DNA from: Puniceicoccaceae bacterium
GTDB taxonomy: Bacteria; Verrucomicrobiota; Verrucomicrobiia; Opitutales; Coraliomargaritaceae
Reading direction: 5' to 3'
NCBI GenBank assembly: GCA_902587165.1
Contig: CACIKF010000001.1
Coordinates: 248,001-312,000 of the forward strand
Length of the DNA: 64,000 nucleotides
Made by a program: the position numbers and the translations under genes. This document shows, piece by piece, positions 23,110 through 35,141 of the stretch. The notes under the pieces are model-generated. The model did not search any database. It had not been told where the DNA came from and was given only the letters and a program-made list of their open reading frames with translations. Every line of letters begins with the position of its first letter. Position 1 is the stretch's first letter.

Positions 23110-24615
23110 CTACATCTCTAACTGAGGGCGACTAGGTTTTGGCCAGTCAATGTGGTAGAATTTGCCACGTTCTTCGTCGGTGCGCTCGTAGGTGTGGGCA
23201 CCAAAGTAGTCGCGTTGAGCTTGTAAAAGATTTTGCGGGAGGCGAGCGGTGCGATATCCGTCGTAATAAGAGAGCGCTGAGCTAAATGTTGGGACAGCCA
23301 CACCGTGCTCCGCTGCGAGCGCGATAACTTTACGCCAGCCTTCTTGGGCAGCGTGAATGGCGCCGGAGAAGTAGGGGTCGAGTAGCAAATTAGCCAGGGT
23401 GGCATCTCGCTCGTAGGCCTCGGTAATTTTTTGTAAGAAGGCCGCGCGAATAATGCAACCACCACGAAAAATCTGCGCGATCTCACCAAAGTTGAGTTTC
23501 CACCTATACTCTTCTTGCGCATAAGCCATAAGCTGGAAGCCCTGTGCATAGGAGCAGATCTTGGAGGCGTAGAGTGCTTCGCGAATCGCTTCAACCATCG
23601 CGGCTTTGTCGCCAGTGAAGGCCGGGACTTCCGGACCTTTAAGAATTTTTTCAGCAGCAACGCGCTCGTCCTTTACCGCAGAGAGGCACCTAGCAAAGAC
23701 GGCTTCGGCGACAGTTGGAGCAGGAGTGCCCATATCAAGGGCGTTCACTGATGTCCATTTACCTGTGCCTTTTTGCCCTGCGGTATCGAGTACGACATCA
23801 ACGAATGGTTTGCCAGTGACGGGATCGGCTTGTTTCAGTATATCGGCGGTAATTTCAATAAGGAAGGAGTCGAGCTCGCCCTGATTCCACTCGCTGAAGA
23901 TTTCGCCCATTTCTGCAGGAGTCAAACCGAGGACATTTTGCATAAGGTCGTAGGCTTCACAAATCATCTGCATGTCGCCATATTCGATACCATTGTGCAC
24001 CATTTTTACATAGTGACCAGCACCATTAGGGCCGATATATGCGGTGCAACTGAAACCGCCTTCGACTGGTTTGCCCGCTTCGGCACCTTCGAGTGGCTTG
24101 CCGGTTTCAGGATCAACCTTGGCCGCGATGGCTTTCCAGATTGGCTCCAAGTGTGACCATGCTTCAGGGTCGCCGCCAGGCATTAAGGATGGACCGAAAC
24201 GTGCGCCCTCTTCACCGCCCGAAACTCCGGAACCGATGAAACGGAGACCTTTAGCAGTAAGATCTTTCTCACGGCGGATGGTATCATCCCACTTAGCGTT
24301 GCCGCCATCAATGATGATGTCACCTTCTTCCATTAGAGGCACGAGGCCTTCAATTACCTTGTCGGTCGCCCAGCCAGCCTGCACAAGGATAATTATCTTT
24401 CGCGGACGTTTTAATGATGCGACGAAACTTTCTAGCGTTTCACAACCCTCAAGACCACCCGGTGTGTTTGGATTGGACGCAACAAAATCCTCCATCTTGG
24501 AGTTTGTCCGATTATAGACAGAAATTTTAAAGCCGTGGTCGGCTATGTTTAGGGCCAAGTTTTGGCCCATGACCGCAAGGCCAATTAGACCGATTTCAGA
24601 AGTTACTTCAGACAT
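23110..24615 (-). CDS. gnd: 6-phosphogluconate dehydrogenase, decarboxylating (Gnd)
   Basis: Oxidative pentose-phosphate enzyme converting 6-phosphogluconate to ribulose 5-phosphate with NADP. Length of 501 residues fits the long form (E. coli 468). Motifs: the Rossmann [58 protein letters not shown], and catalytic Lys in [15 protein letters not shown]; the C-terminal block includes [14 protein letters not shown]. About 20 extra residues are inserted near residue 170 ([15 protein letters not shown]). It is divergent from a gene of unknown function across a 387-base gap and ends in its own terminator. Confidence 0.94.
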   Translation of the reverse strand: MSEVTSEIGLIGLAVMGQNLALNIADHGFKISVYNRTNSKMEDFVASNPNTPGGLEGCETLESFVASLKRPRKIIILVQAGWATDKVIEGLVPLMEEGDIIIDGGNAKWDDTIRREKDLTAKGLRFIGSGVSGGEEGARFGPSLMPGGDPEAWSHLEPIWKAIAAKVDPETGKPLEGAEAGKPVEGGFSCTAYIGPNGAGHYVKMVHNGIEYGDMQMICEAYDLMQNVLGLTPAEMGEIFSEWNQGELDSFLIEITADILKQADPVTGKPFVDVVLDTAGQKGTGKWTSVNALDMGTPAPTVAEAVFARCLSAVKDERVAAEKILKGPEVPAFTGDKAAMVEAIREALYASKICSYAQGFQLMAYAQEEYRWKLNFGEIAQIFRGGCIIRAAFLQKITEAYERDATLANLLLDPYFSGAIHAAQEGWRKVIALAAEHGVAVPTFSSALSYYDGYRTARLPQNLLQAQRDYFGAHTYERTDEERGKFYHIDWPKPSRPQLEM

Positions 24616-25002
24616 GATGTGTGTAGTGTGAGTTGAGAGAAGAGAAAATGAATCACTATCTTAGTTGCAAGGAAAGATGGGTATAGGGTCGGTAATATTC
24701 GCTAAACGAGCGATGTTTAAGATGAATACGAACAGAACTAACTACCCTTGGGTAAAACCAAAACTATATAATTATGATTAATTTTGCATAATTGCGTAAA
24801 AATGGGCGGGGACAGTTGTTTTAGACACGGAACTACCATAAACTAGTCCTATTTATACTTTAGAATGCTAACTTTCTACTATGATAGATCAGCGAAGTGT
24901 TTTCCATTGAGGCTCCCAAAGCTTCAACTCAGTTAGCGACTCACCGTTTGCATGACAGTGAATTAGAATTGTCTTAAATGAGATTGTCTTCATCGTGGGC
25001 GT
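24616..25002. other. 387-base intergenic region between gnd and an unknown gene
   Basis: No ORF of note and no RNA gene recognised. The middle (about 24760-24800) is AT-rich and may hold the gnd promoter on the minus strand, but no convincing -35/-10 pair was found. A short palindrome-like ACCCTTGGGT lies at about 24744-24753. Confidence 0.35.
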
Positions 25003-25602
25003 ATGGAAGTAGTGGCACGTATCTCAACCCAATGGCGTCGGCGCATGTTGTTCATGTTTTTTATGATTTTCGGTATCGCGGCGTGGTTTCTTTACGATGG
25101 TTATATTTTATGGCCTGACGAGGCTCAGCGCCATGCAGAATATTTAAAAATCAAAGATACGTTAATTGAGGCTGGTGACGCGGTGGATGAAGAGAGCACA
25201 TCTATCCGTTTAGCTTGGGAGCGCCATACGCGTGAAATGGATTATAAACGTATTATTCCTAAAGAGCGCACTGACGGCGATATTAAAGAGCAGCGCGTAA
25301 TTGGTTGGACAATGATGATCGTAGCGCTGCTGCATGGAGTATGGATCGCTTGGAACCACACGTTGCAAGTCCGCGCGGAAGGTGATATTGTGATCGGCGC
25401 TTCAGGTCAACGGGTTGAACTAGATTCAATCACAGCAATCGATCGCAAAAAATGGAAGGACAAGAGCATTGCCTACGGTATTTATGAGGAAGGCGGTAAG
25501 GAGCGCCGTCTTTGTTTAGACGAGCACAAATTTAAAGGCTGCGAAACGATCATTATCGAAGCTGATAGGCGAATTAAAGCGCGTGCCGAGCAAAATGCAT
25601 AG
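25003..25602 (+). CDS. membrane protein of unknown function, PH-like C-terminus
   Basis: Protein of 199 residues, not recognised. One hydrophobic helix near residues 15-33 (MLFMFFMIFGIAAWFLY) and a second near 101-116 (VIGWTMMIVALLHGVWIAW) bracket a charged segment of about 65 residues that is probably helical. After the second helix the last 80 residues form a strand-rich part (ADGDIVIGASGQRVEL-like run, then DSITAIDRKKWKDKSIAYG), reminiscent of bacterial PH-like domains attached to membrane anchors. It precedes comF by about 150 bases in the same direction. Confidence 0.65.
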   Translation: MEVVARISTQWRRRMLFMFFMIFGIAAWFLYDGYILWPDEAQRHAEYLKIKDTLIEAGDAVDEESTSIRLAWERHTREMDYKRIIPKERTDGDIKEQRVIGWTMMIVALLHGVWIAWNHTLQVRAEGDIVIGASGQRVELDSITAIDRKKWKDKSIAYGIYEEGGKERRLCLDEHKFKGCETIIIEADRRIKARAEQNA

Positions 25603-25749
25603 TATTTTTATTAGGCTTCAATCATGTACCCATGAACCTCCGAGATTAACTAAGCCGCACTAAGAGGTGGATTATTTAATGGAACCAATTATACATCAAA
25701 CTTGTATGGTCCGCATAAGCAAAAGCGGTGTCTCGATAGCGATTAAAGA

Positions 25750-26502
25750 ATGACCCTAATCACTATTCCACTAACTTCATTTTTCAAGCAACTCACACAA
25801 CTAGTACTTGAGATCTTTTATCCAAGGAGCTGTTTGCATTGTAGTGACGCGGTGGAAGATTCGGATTACCAGTTTCTTTGCAATGCATGTAGCCGTGAGC
25901 TCTTTCTCTCGAAGCCACCAAGTTGTTCGACTTGTGGATATCCCTTTTTTGGAATGCTAGCGGGCCCGCGCATCTGCCCGCATTGCACAGAGTTGGATCC
26001 TCTCTTTGAGCAGGGAAAAACTCTCTTTCTAGCAAAAGGCCCCGCCCGTTCAATTATCCACGCATTGAAATATCAATCTGGGTTCTATGTGCTGGAGGAT
26101 GTGAAGGTGATGATCGCAAAAATTTCATCTTATAAAGACTATTTTGATGGCGCAATTTTAGTTCCCGTTCCTCTTCACCCAACGAAAGAGCGCGAGCGAG
26201 GGTTTAATCAAAGCCTAGTGATCGCAAAAAGTTTAAACGATGCCACCATGGCGAAAGATTTACAAAACTTACTCGTTCGCAAGGTGTATACACAAACACA
26301 GACCCGATTAAGCCGTACTGCCCGTCACCAAAATGTAAAAAATGCCTTTGCTTTGGCTTCTGATGCCGTTGTAATACCAAATCAAACTTACATTCTAGTT
26401 GACGACGTTATTACTACTGGATCGACCTTTAATGCCTGTGCCGCTGCCCTTCGCGAAGCAGGCGCGACCCAAATAAAAGTGGCCACGCTTGGCCATGGCT
26501 AG
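25750..26502 (+). CDS. ComF family protein (double zinc ribbon plus phosphoribosyltransferase)
   Basis: ComF-like protein of 250 residues; relatives act in DNA uptake or in an unclear nucleotide-related step. The N-terminal zinc-ribbon region has cysteine pairs CLHC, CNAC, CSTC and CPHC at about residues 27-80. The C-terminal PRTase-like domain shows [24 protein letters not shown], and the PRPP-binding loop [12 protein letters not shown]. No other competence genes lie nearby, so DNA uptake is not implied. It is followed 48 bases later by accD. Confidence 0.88.
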   Translation: MTLITIPLTSFFKQLTQLVLEIFYPRSCLHCSDAVEDSDYQFLCNACSRELFLSKPPSCSTCGYPFFGMLAGPRICPHCTELDPLFEQGKTLFLAKGPARSIIHALKYQSGFYVLEDVKVMIAKISSYKDYFDGAILVPVPLHPTKERERGFNQSLVIAKSLNDATMAKDLQNLLVRKVYTQTQTRLSRTARHQNVKNAFALASDAVVIPNQTYILVDDVITTGSTFNACAAALREAGATQIKVATLGHG

Positions 26503-26550
26503 CTTCTACCGTAGCTTTTTCACTCATTTTTAATTTAAATTTGTCAAATT

Positions 26551-27399
26551 ATGGCACTCTTCGGAAAACCACAGTATTCGACCGTCACTGTTAAGAAAAA
26601 AGACATCCCAAAGGATCTTTGGACTAAATGTCCTAAAACCGGCGAGATCATCTACAACCGCGTTCTCAAGGAAAATCTCATGGTTGTCCCGAACAGCGGC
26701 TATCATTTTCCACTAAAGGCGCGGGACCGTATCGCCTCAATGCTGGATGAGGGCACTTTTGAAGAGATGGACATCGGGGTGTATTCGCTCGATCCCTTGG
26801 AGTTCAACGCTACCTCCTCCTATCCTGAAAAGCTGAAGCAAAATCAGGTCAAGACGAAGGAGACGGATACCGTCATTTCTGGAATGGGCGAAATGGGAGG
26901 CATGCCCATGAGTATAGCAGTGATGGACTTTCGCTTCATGGCTGCCAGCCTTGGCTCCGCAGCAGGCGAGAAGATTACCCGTGCTATCGAGCGTGGAGTA
27001 GAGAAGAGCTGTCCTGTGATCATCGTATCCGCGTCGGGTGGCGCACGCATGCAGGAAGGTATTCTCAGCCTGATGCAACTGGCTAAAACGAGTGCCGCAC
27101 TAGCAAAGTTAAGCGAGGCCGGGCTACCCTATTGCTCGATTTTGACGAATCCGACCATGGCTGGCGTTATGGCAAGTTACGCATCGCTGGGCGATGTAAT
27201 TATCGCTGAACCCGAAGCTCTCATTGGTTTTGCAGGCCCTCGTGTGATCAAAGAGACTACCCAGCAAGATTTACCCGAAGGTTTCCAAACCTCAGAATTT
27301 TTACTCGAACGCGGGCTAGTTGATATAATCGTACCCCGTCTCGAAATGCGCGACCGCATGATTAATTTGATGAAGGTTCTTTACGGCGCAAAGAAGTAG
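26551..27399 (+). CDS. accD: acetyl-CoA carboxylase carboxyltransferase beta subunit (AccD), zinc ribbon degraded
   Basis: Beta subunit of the carboxyltransferase that transfers carboxyl from biotin to acetyl-CoA in fatty acid synthesis. Length of 282 residues, with the crotonase-like core ([57 protein letters not shown]). The N-terminal zinc ribbon is unusual: numbered as in E. coli, Cys27 is kept (KCPKT), but Cys30, Cys46 and Cys49 are Thr, Val and Ser. Zinc cannot be bound in the standard way. BirA for its partner AccB lies at 13.3 kb, and folC follows 43 bases downstream, a common pairing. Confidence 0.93.
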   Translation: MALFGKPQYSTVTVKKKDIPKDLWTKCPKTGEIIYNRVLKENLMVVPNSGYHFPLKARDRIASMLDEGTFEEMDIGVYSLDPLEFNATSSYPEKLKQNQVKTKETDTVISGMGEMGGMPMSIAVMDFRFMAASLGSAAGEKITRAIERGVEKSCPVIIVSASGGARMQEGILSLMQLAKTSAALAKLSEAGLPYCSILTNPTMAGVMASYASLGDVIIAEPEALIGFAGPRVIKETTQQDLPEGFQTSEFLLERGLVDIIVPRLEMRDRMINLMKVLYGAKK

Positions 27400-27442
27400 G
27401 CTTAAATTAACTATGTAAAATATTTCGCGTAATCAAAATTCC

Positions 27443-28699
27443 ATGCCTGATTACTCGGACATTCTCGATTATCTCTACGCGCTAAAAAACAGAGGCTCTA
27501 AGTATGGCATAGAGCGCATGCACTTACTTGTTAAGGCGCTAGGGCACCCGGAGCAGAAATTCCCTGTTATACACGTAGCCGGAACCAACGGCAAAGGTTC
27601 GGTCTGCGCAATGCTAGAAGCAATGTATAGAGATAATGGATACAAGATTGGATTTTTTAGTTCGCCACATCTTGTCCATATCGGTGAACGCGTTCAGGTT
27701 GACCGGCAAATACTTTCCGAGCTCGAAATCATTCGATACACTGAGCAACTTCGCCACATCGCAACTGAGCTAGCTAAGAACGATCCCGACCTCCACCCCA
27801 CTTTCTTTGAGTTTATTGCGGCAATGGCCTTCCTTAGTTTTGCGAGGGCGTCAGTAGATATCGCTTGCATCGAGACAGGACTTGGTGGTCGGCTGGACGC
27901 GACCAATGTTGTCGATCCTGAGCTAAGTATCATCACCACTATTAGCCTTGATCACTGTGATAAACTCGGAGACACACTCGAGGCAATAGCAGGCGAAAAA
28001 GCGGGTATCATTAAACCTGGAAAACCTGTTCTAATGGGTAAACTTCCCCCTGAGGCAGATGCGCTTGTCCGGCGCGTGGCTAATGATCGAGGCTGTAAGC
28101 TTTACGCGCTTGCCGATCGTTTTCCCGATGAGACAGGTCTGCCGCATACCAATTTAGCGGGTGGCTTCCAGCGCTGGAATGCAGGGCTCGCCACTTATGC
28201 GATCGAGATTCTGTCCAAGCGCTTCCCGGTTCTATCTACGGCCGCACTCGAACAAGTCGAATGGGCAGGCCGCTGGCAGACGCTTGAACTTGACGGGCGC
28301 AAGCTCATCCTCGATGCGACTCATAATCCCGAGGGCGCTGCTGCCTTGAAACAAAACCTCTCCAGCTTTACCGAACAACCGATTATTATTGCGGGCACTC
28401 TCGGAGAAGACCGCGCCCAAAGCCTCATGGCGGTCGTCTCTCAATACGCTCGCGAGCTCTACCTAGTCGCACCTAAGCAAGATCGCGCGACGCCGACCGC
28501 ATTTTTAAAAAGTTGCCTAGATCGTGACGCCATTGAAAGCGATCTTTCCACCCTCTTCCCTAAACCTGGCCGTTGCGTAGTCGGCAAGTCAGGCGACACT
28601 ATCTTATTGACGGGTTCTATCTATCTGATCGGAGAAGCGATGGCGCGTATCCAGGGCGCGACCTCGGATGAAGGTAGCAGACTGCAGGACAAGGTTTAA
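27443..28699 (+). CDS. folC: folylpolyglutamate synthase/dihydrofolate synthase (FolC)
   Basis: Mur-ligase-family enzyme that adds glutamate to dihydropteroate or folates. Length of 418 residues. Motifs: [19 protein letters not shown] (P-loop), [54 protein letters not shown], and LDATHNPEG. The order and spacing match bifunctional FolC. It follows accD on the same strand, an arrangement seen in many bacteria. A TATAAT-like hexamer at about 28708-28713 lies just after the stop and could serve the next genes, but it lacks a good -35. Confidence 0.92.
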   Translation: MPDYSDILDYLYALKNRGSKYGIERMHLLVKALGHPEQKFPVIHVAGTNGKGSVCAMLEAMYRDNGYKIGFFSSPHLVHIGERVQVDRQILSELEIIRYTEQLRHIATELAKNDPDLHPTFFEFIAAMAFLSFARASVDIACIETGLGGRLDATNVVDPELSIITTISLDHCDKLGDTLEAIAGEKAGIIKPGKPVLMGKLPPEADALVRRVANDRGCKLYALADRFPDETGLPHTNLAGGFQRWNAGLATYAIEILSKRFPVLSTAALEQVEWAGRWQTLELDGRKLILDATHNPEGAAALKQNLSSFTEQPIIIAGTLGEDRAQSLMAVVSQYARELYLVAPKQDRATPTAFLKSCLDRDAIESDLSTLFPKPGRCVVGKSGDTILLTGSIYLIGEAMARIQGATSDEGSRLQDKV

Positions 28700-28774
28700 A
28701 TTCTATCTATAATAGTAGGTGTTTCCTTGGCTTATAGATTGCGTCATTTTTGGCAGCTACAATACTGTAGATAG

Positions 28775-30442
28775 ATGCACGCCTCCGAACTCACGCTCCT
28801 GCTAAATCTTGGCTTTATCGTCATTACGGCTGCGGGTTTTGCCTTTCTTGGTAAGCTAGTGAAGATGCCCTCAATTGTTGCTTATATTATAGCGGGCATA
28901 GTTCTAGGGCCAGGACTAGGGATTGTGCAGTTAGATCATTCGCTGGAGTTGATTTCGGAGCTCGGCATTGCCCTACTTCTCTTTCTTGTTGGACTGGAGT
29001 TGAGCCTGCAAAAGATCAAAGACCTTGGTCGCGTAGCGATTATTCTTGGCGGTCTGCAAGTGCCAATGACGGCAGCAGGGGCTTATGTTATTTCGACCTT
29101 GATGGGATTTAGCGTGGTGGAATGTGTCTTTCTCGCGGCTACGGTGACTTTTAGTAGTACTGTGGTTGTGATCAAACTGCTCGACCAAAAGGGCGCGACG
29201 AGTCGACTCTTTGGACGAATCGCGATTTCTCTTTTTTTGGCACAGGATATCGTAGTCATTATCGGACTGACGATTTTGAGCGGGCTAGGCTCTGGCGGCG
29301 ACGAACCCTTTGAGATGGTCACACTCACGAAGAGCTTAGGTATCGCATTCGCTGGGATGGTCATACTTCTTTTGGTCTCACTATTCGCATCGCGCTGTGT
29401 GTTGCCGAAACCGTTTGCTTGGGCCTCACGCTCTCCAGACACGGTTTTTATCTGGGCGCTCTGCTGGTGCTTTCTGGTCGTATTACTAGCGCACCAATTT
29501 CACCTCTCGGTCGAGATTGGTGCTTTTCTTGCAGGTATTGCAATCGCGCAGTTGCCGATCCATGAAGATCTACATCGGCGACTGCATCCATTAATGACTT
29601 TCTTTGTGGCGGTCTTTCTTGTCACGCTAGGAATTCAGATGGACATCTCTGTGTTGGGTGAAGTTTGGAAGTATGCCCTCGGCCTGAGTGTTTTCGTTAT
29701 TATCGCGAAACCTTTAATTGTGTTTATAATTTTGAGTAGATTGCGTTATAGCGAATACACTGCTTTTCAAGCAGCGACGGCGAGTGGCCAGGTAAGTGAG
29801 TTTGCTTTTATCCTGCTCGGCCTTGGCGCAGGTGCTGGTTTGATCGAAGGCAGAGTGGTCTCTCTTGGCGGGATGGTGGGAATATTGACCATCGCGATTT
29901 CGTCCTACCTCATCTTATACAGTGATCCGCTTTATCGCGCTTTCCAGAAGCTGGGTGTTTTGAAATTTTTTAAAGCGAAGCAAGAACCCGATACGGAAGA
30001 GCAACACTCATACGAGGGTCATGTGATCGTGGTAGGAATGAACGCACTTGGGCGGGAGGTGGTGAAACAACTTTCAGGTCGGGGCGAAACAGTGTTAGCG
30101 ATCGACACTGACCCAAGAAAATTGGAAGGGCTAAATTGCGCGGAAACTTTGATTGGCAGCGTGGAGTATGAATCGGCGGTTGAAGAAATAGGGCTAAGCC
30201 GTGCGAGACTGGTTATCTCGGCGCTTCAGATCGAAGACACCAATCATCTCTTGGCTTATCGTTGTCGCTCGGCGGGAATACCGTGTGCGATCCACGCTTT
30301 CGATATTTCAGTGGTTGAGGATTTGCTGGATTTGGACACGGCCTATATGTTCATGCCCGCCTTTGACGCCGTGCGTGAGCAGTTGGCAATATTTGATCAG
30401 ATAGAGCGTGTTGATAAGAACGAGGAGGACATCCCGGTATGA
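28775..30442 (+). CDS. CPA2-family monovalent cation:proton antiporter with TrkA-N domain (first of pair)
   Basis: Membrane antiporter of 555 residues, KefB/KefC-like. About twelve helices fill residues 1-380, with the conserved [25 protein letters not shown] and LAQDIVVI regions. A cytosolic TrkA-N (RCK) nucleotide-binding domain follows ([18 protein letters not shown] then AIDTDPRKL). No TrkA-C domain is seen. Such proteins exchange potassium or sodium for protons and often respond to redox or NAD(H). The stop overlaps the next gene (ATGA), a second CPA2 protein, so the two are co-translated and may form a heteromer (inference). Confidence 0.87.
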   Translation: MHASELTLLLNLGFIVITAAGFAFLGKLVKMPSIVAYIIAGIVLGPGLGIVQLDHSLELISELGIALLLFLVGLELSLQKIKDLGRVAIILGGLQVPMTAAGAYVISTLMGFSVVECVFLAATVTFSSTVVVIKLLDQKGATSRLFGRIAISLFLAQDIVVIIGLTILSGLGSGGDEPFEMVTLTKSLGIAFAGMVILLLVSLFASRCVLPKPFAWASRSPDTVFIWALCWCFLVVLLAHQFHLSVEIGAFLAGIAIAQLPIHEDLHRRLHPLMTFFVAVFLVTLGIQMDISVLGEVWKYALGLSVFVIIAKPLIVFIILSRLRYSEYTAFQAATASGQVSEFAFILLGLGAGAGLIEGRVVSLGGMVGILTIAISSYLILYSDPLYRAFQKLGVLKFFKAKQEPDTEEQHSYEGHVIVVGMNALGREVVKQLSGRGETVLAIDTDPRKLEGLNCAETLIGSVEYESAVEEIGLSRARLVISALQIEDTNHLLAYRCRSAGIPCAIHAFDISVVEDLLDLDTAYMFMPAFDAVREQLAIFDQIERVDKNEEDIPV

Positions 30443-32022
30443 CGGCGATTGCGATATTGCTGTTGGCGGCGGCGATTGCCTTTGGCCTTTCTAGGCTTTT
30501 GCGGCTTCCTGCGATTCCATTACTCTTGCTGGGCGGTGCGAGCCTGAGCATTCTGGCAGGCTATGTCGACTACAAGGTGCCGCAAGAATTGATCGCGGAA
30601 ATGATTCAAATTGGACTCGCGGTACTCGTCTTTACTGCGGGTGTCGAGCTAAGTCCTAGGAGAATGCGTGGGCGAACCCGAGCGATTACGATCTTGGCGC
30701 TAACGCAGTTTTTTATTTTGGGACTCTGTGGCGTGTTGACGGCAGTTTTTCTTGGTTATGATTGGATGAATGCTCTCTATTTGGGCTGCGCACTTTCGGC
30801 CAGCTCAACATTGGTTGTGGTGCGTCATTTGCAACAACGCCGCCAAATGTTCGAACCTCATGGTCGGCTAGTGCTGGGGGTACTTCTGTTGCAAGATATC
30901 TTTATCGTGTTGATTATGGTGGCGCTACTCAAGTCGCCTCAAGGGTGGTTGATGGTTTGTAATGGCCTGGCCAATGCACTCGCGTTGGGAATCTTTGCGC
31001 TTGGGGTCCACCGCTGGCTAGTGCCATTTGTCGTCATACGGATGAAGCTGGACGATGAAGAGTTGATGCTAGGCGCGCTAGCCGCGCTCTTTGCCTTTTC
31101 AACAATAGCTTACTTGTTAAATCTTCCATTTTTGGTGGGCGCATTTTTTGCAGGTTTTGCCATTTCAGCCTTTCCTATGAATGGCTTGGTGCGCGGGATG
31201 TTGGGTTCATTGTCAGGCTTTTTCCTCGCTCTGTTTTTCATCAGCGCAGGCGCCTTTTTAACGATACCTAGTTTGGAAATTGTTGGGCACAGTCTTATCT
31301 TTATCGTCGTGCTGATCCTTGTAACAGTTTTTATTGTCGCAATCATAGCCGAGTTGGTGGGTTACTCCAGTCGTGCAGCAGTCGAGACGGGCTTATTACT
31401 TTCGCAGACCAGCGAGTTTTCTCTCTTGCTGGCACTAACAGGAGTGGCTTCGGGACAGATTACACCAGAGCTCTTCTCTATGATCGCATTGATTACAGTG
31501 AGTACGATGACGCTGACCCCGCTAATCTCTCGCGAGAGTGTGGCATTGCGACTCGTTAAATGGCACCCTCGTTATAGAAGCGGCGAGGCGGCTTGCGATG
31601 CGATGCAAAACCATGCCGTTTTGCTTGGCTATGGCCGGGCGGGGCCACGCACTGTTTATGCACTGAAAGAGCGTGGCATCTCCATGGTAGTGGTGGATGA
31701 GGATGCGGGCGTGATCCGTCAACTGATTGCGCAAGGTATCCCATGTGTGCATGGTGATGGTTCCGACGTGCATACATTGAAGCGTGCGCATTGTTTGGAG
31801 GCGAAGGTGGTCTTTTGTTCAATGCGGCGGACTCGCGATGCGCAATTGGCGCTAAATTATTTGAAAGATTCACCAGTTGAAGTTATTGTAAGGGTGTTTG
31901 AGAAGTTTGAAGAAGATATGGTGCGCGCTGCGGGCGGACAGCCCGTAAGAACAGCCGTTGCTGCAGCTGCCCAATTTCTAGAATGGACGGAAGTGAATCT
32001 GCCAAGAGTAGAGAAACCCTAG
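30439..32022 (+). CDS. CPA2-family antiporter with TrkA-N domain (second of pair)
   Basis: Second antiporter of the pair, 527 residues. Hydrophobic helices span about 1-375, with [28 protein letters not shown] and [10 protein letters not shown] matching the CPA2 fold. The C-terminal RCK-like domain has [17 protein letters not shown] and [12 protein letters not shown], then VHGDGSD. It is clearly related to the upstream partner but diverged. A strong Shine-Dalgarno sequence (GAGGAGG, about 30422-30428) sits within the upstream gene, one of few in the window, in keeping with coupled translation. The ion and physiological trigger are unknown. Confidence 0.87.
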   Translation: MTAIAILLLAAAIAFGLSRLLRLPAIPLLLLGGASLSILAGYVDYKVPQELIAEMIQIGLAVLVFTAGVELSPRRMRGRTRAITILALTQFFILGLCGVLTAVFLGYDWMNALYLGCALSASSTLVVVRHLQQRRQMFEPHGRLVLGVLLLQDIFIVLIMVALLKSPQGWLMVCNGLANALALGIFALGVHRWLVPFVVIRMKLDDEELMLGALAALFAFSTIAYLLNLPFLVGAFFAGFAISAFPMNGLVRGMLGSLSGFFLALFFISAGAFLTIPSLEIVGHSLIFIVVLILVTVFIVAIIAELVGYSSRAAVETGLLLSQTSEFSLLLALTGVASGQITPELFSMIALITVSTMTLTPLISRESVALRLVKWHPRYRSGEAACDAMQNHAVLLGYGRAGPRTVYALKERGISMVVVDEDAGVIRQLIAQGIPCVHGDGSDVHTLKRAHCLEAKVVFCSMRRTRDAQLALNYLKDSPVEVIVRVFEKFEEDMVRAAGGQPVRTAVAAAAQFLEWTEVNLPRVEKP

Positions 32023-32098
32023 TGGCTTCATTTACGGATACCGCCAATACCGAGAACTAATCCTTAACAAATGCGACTAGTCGCTCCCCTGCCTTCTG

Positions 32099-32938
32099 CT
32101 ATGAAGCAAAGAAGAATCGCGGGTGCTCGCTGAGGTCTTCGACGCTTTGCCCATGAAGTGAGACTTCTAATGCCATTGCTTTGATCGCGTCTGCTTGTCC
32201 GATCCCGGTCTCTAATGCCAGTAGACCACCTTCAGCCAAATGTTCAGGGACACTTTTGAATAGTAGACCCAGATCATCCAGACCCTCTTGTCCTGAGGCG
32301 AGTGCGTTGTGTGGTTCGTGATCAATCACCTCTGGTTCGGCAGTCTGCATTTCAGCTTCGGTTAAATAAGGCGGGTTGGAAACAATAAGATCAAAGCGCG
32401 CGTCTTCATCTAGCGGCTCGAACCAATTCCCTTTGATAAAGGTGACTCTACTGGATAAATTTAGCGCAAGCGCATTTTCTTTGGCGAGCGTGATGGCACC
32501 CTCGCTTTGATCAGTTGCGGTGACTTCAGCGTCCGAGTATCTCGAAGCGAGGGCTAAAGCAATGGCGCCGCTACCTGTGCCCAAATCTAGGATACGTTTC
32601 GGTGGTGTCTCCAGTCGTTCTATGATCAATTCAATCAGCTCTTCAGTCTCATGCCGCGGGATGAGGGCACGCGGATCGACTTTAAGCGTGAGGCCGTAAA
32701 ATTCCGTGTTGCCTATAATATACTGTAGTGGCTCACGCGATGCCCTTCGTTTGACCAGAGACCGTAGGTCTGTGAGTTGCGCTTCAGTTAGCGGGCGGTC
32801 GAGATCAAGGTAAATATCGAGACGCTTAATCCCAAGCGAGTGTGCGATTAAGATATCTGTATCGAGCTTGGCGTTAGGGACGCTCTTTTTTTTAAAGAAA
32901 GTCTCTGTCCGCTCTTTGATTTCTCGAATGGTGAGCAT
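32099..32938 (-). CDS. prmC: release factor glutamine methyltransferase (PrmC)
   Basis: S-adenosylmethionine-dependent enzyme that methylates the glutamine of the GGQ motif in RF1 and RF2. Length of 279 residues is typical. Motifs: [13 protein letters not shown] and [10 protein letters not shown] before the methyltransferase core, the SAM-binding [15 protein letters not shown], and the active-site NPPY at 188-191. It lies 11 bases after prfA, which encodes its substrate RF1, the usual prfA-prmC operon. Confidence 0.94.
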   Translation of the reverse strand: MLTIREIKERTETFFKKKSVPNAKLDTDILIAHSLGIKRLDIYLDLDRPLTEAQLTDLRSLVKRRASREPLQYIIGNTEFYGLTLKVDPRALIPRHETEELIELIIERLETPPKRILDLGTGSGAIALALASRYSDAEVTATDQSEGAITLAKENALALNLSSRVTFIKGNWFEPLDEDARFDLIVSNPPYLTEAEMQTAEPEVIDHEPHNALASGQEGLDDLGLLFKSVPEHLAEGGLLALETGIGQADAIKAMALEVSLHGQSVEDLSEHPRFFFAS

Positions 32939-32949
32939 TTGATTTCGCC

Positions 32950-34038
32950 TCAGAGGGTCTGTTTCTCCAACAGATTCTGGATGCGAGCCTCATAGTCGTA
33001 GTTTTGCAGGGCGTCGATCAAGTCGTCCAAGTCGCCTTCGACGACAGTTGGGAGGGAGAGGCTTAGGCCGATGCGGTGGTCGGTCAGGCGGCCCTGGGGG
33101 TAGTTATAGGTTCGGATGCGCTCGGAGCGGTCACCTGTGCCGATCTGGCCTTTGCGCTCGGCGGCGTATTTGGCGTGTTCCTCATCGACTTTGGCTTGGA
33201 GTAGGCGTGAGCGCATCACCGTGAGGGCTTTGGCGCGGTTTTTGATCTGTGAGCGCTCGTCGGCACAGTAAACAGTGACGCCAGTTGGCTTGTGCACCAT
33301 CATGACGGCGGAGTCGGTCGTATTTACGTGTTGTCCCCCTGCCCCACTGGCGCGCATGGTTGAGATATCTAGATCTTGCGGGTTGATCTGCACGTCTACT
33401 TCTTCGGCTTCAGGAAGCACAGCTACGGTGGCGGTGGAGGTATGAATACGACCTTGGGTCTCGGTTGCGGGTACGCGCTGGACGCGGTGTACGCCGCTTT
33501 CGAATTTAAGAAACTTGTAGGCCTCTTCGCCCGTCATGTTAAAAATGATTTCTTTAAATCCACCCATATCGGCGGGGCTTGAGCTCATGATCTCGACCCG
33601 CCAGCCACGCGTTTCTGCGTAACGGCTATACATACGGAAGAGATCACCAGCAAAGATATTGGCCTCGTCGCCACCAGCACCACCGCGGATTTCCATAACG
33701 GAATTACGACTGTCGGTGGCATCAGGGGGGATCATGAAACGGAGCACGTCGTTGGCGAGGCGGTCGCGCTCGTTGGCAAGCGGTTCGATTTCCTCAGCGG
33801 CCATTTCTCGCAACTCGGCTTCGACGGAATCATCGGCGGCCATGGCTTGGTTTTCTTTGAGTTGTTCGACGGTGCTGTGGTAGGATTCGAACTTTTCGAC
33901 GAGCGTGCTGAGGCGCATTTGTTCGCGGGAGACTTCGGCAGCGCGGCGCTGATCTGAGTAGAAGTCGGGATCGGCCATCTGCTCGTTTAGATCGCTGAGT
34001 TTATCGCGGAAAGGGGCTATGTCAGGAATTGTGTGCAT
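32950..34038 (-). CDS. prfA: peptide chain release factor 1 (RF1)
   Basis: Terminates translation at UAA and UAG. Length of 362 residues is normal. The stop-codon recognition motif PAT is at about 190-192 ([14 protein letters not shown]), and the hydrolysis motif GGQ is at 234-236 ([13 protein letters not shown]). PAT marks RF1, not RF2, which has SPF. The [18 protein letters not shown] block is typical. It is upstream of prmC on the same strand and divergent from the HAD-family gene. Confidence 0.95.
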   Translation of the reverse strand: MHTIPDIAPFRDKLSDLNEQMADPDFYSDQRRAAEVSREQMRLSTLVEKFESYHSTVEQLKENQAMAADDSVEAELREMAAEEIEPLANERDRLANDVLRFMIPPDATDSRNSVMEIRGGAGGDEANIFAGDLFRMYSRYAETRGWRVEIMSSSPADMGGFKEIIFNMTGEEAYKFLKFESGVHRVQRVPATETQGRIHTSTATVAVLPEAEEVDVQINPQDLDISTMRASGAGGQHVNTTDSAVMMVHKPTGVTVYCADERSQIKNRAKALTVMRSRLLQAKVDEEHAKYAAERKGQIGTGDRSERIRTYNYPQGRLTDHRIGLSLSLPTVVEGDLDDLIDALQNYDYEARIQNLLEKQTL

Positions 34039-34110
34039 CGTTAAGAAACAGCGTTTGAATTATGCGTTGCAGTGAAAGCTATAGCTCATAACAGTCGAGT
34101 TCTACCTGCA

Positions 34111-35133
34111 ATGACGAAAAAGAACCTTCACCGCCAAAACATTGTCGCTTGTATCTGGGATTTTGACAAGACGCTCATTCCTGGCTACATGCAGGCGCCT
34201 ATCTTTGAAGCTTTTGGGATTGATGAGGAGCAATTCTGGAAAGAGGTCAACGCCTTGCCCGATATTTATGCCAAACGTGGCACGCGCGTCTCTTACGATA
34301 CGATCTACCTGAACCACTTGATCAGTTTCGTGAAAAACGGCTGCCTCAAGGGCTTGACCAATCAGCGCCTTCGCGAACTAGGTAAAGAGCTGCGCTTTTA
34401 TGACGGCTTACCTGATTTGTTTACCCGCTTGCAGGCCGTGACGGAATCGCGGCCAGAGTATAAAAAGCATAACATCAAGCTGGAGCACTATATCATTAGC
34501 ACAGGATTGGCAGAAATGATCAAAGGCAGTATGATTGCACCCCATGTAGATGGGATCTACGGCTGCGAATTTATTGAGGCACCGCTGCCACCAAATTATT
34601 CCAACCAAGACGAGTTGCCGCTGCAATTGGAATTTGAGATTAGCCAGATTGGTACGATCGTCGATAATACTATTAAGACGCGCTACATTTTTGAGATTAA
34701 TAAGGGCAGTAACAAAAATCCGACAATCGATGTGAACGCCTCGATGGACCGGGTGGATCGCCGCATACCGATGGATCGGATGATTTACACAGCGGATGGG
34801 CCGAGTGATGTGCCTGTGTTTTCAGTCGTTAAAAGCAATGGCGGTAAGACTTACGCAGTCTTCAATGCCGAGAGTGAAGCTGAATTTGCGCAAAACGATG
34901 CTCTGCTTCACGCGGGGCGTATCCATGCCTATGGCCCGGCTGACTACACGCAGAAGAGCACCACTTCCAAATGGCTGCGTATGCACGTTCGCTCGATTTG
35001 CGATGGGATTGTGGCAGAATGTGAGGCGAGTCTTAGCGAAAACGTTAGCCGCGCGCCCAGGCATCTGCACGATGAGGATGAGCTGGATGAGACTTCAGCC
35101 GGGAAACTTAAGTCACAAAAGGACTTGTTTTAG
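34111..35133 (+). CDS. HAD-superfamily hydrolase
   Basis: Haloacid-dehalogenase-like phosphatase of about 340 residues. Motif I is [11 protein letters not shown] (nucleophile Asp17, acid/base Asp19), motif II may be in [11 protein letters not shown], and the late acidic motif in [12 protein letters not shown] (DGxxD). The large helical cap follows motif I. The substrate is unknown; the closest-looking group is a HAD family of about 340-350 residues found in many bacteria and usually left unnamed. The ATG at 34111 is preferred over one at 34072 because the core begins immediately after. It converges on the rapA-like gene across a strong hairpin. Confidence 0.8.
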   Translation: MTKKNLHRQNIVACIWDFDKTLIPGYMQAPIFEAFGIDEEQFWKEVNALPDIYAKRGTRVSYDTIYLNHLISFVKNGCLKGLTNQRLRELGKELRFYDGLPDLFTRLQAVTESRPEYKKHNIKLEHYIISTGLAEMIKGSMIAPHVDGIYGCEFIEAPLPPNYSNQDELPLQLEFEISQIGTIVDNTIKTRYIFEINKGSNKNPTIDVNASMDRVDRRIPMDRMIYTADGPSDVPVFSVVKSNGGKTYAVFNAESEAEFAQNDALLHAGRIHAYGPADYTQKSTTSKWLRMHVRSICDGIVAECEASLSENVSRAPRHLHDEDELDETSAGKLKSQKDLF

Positions 35134-35141
35134 CTTAATTA

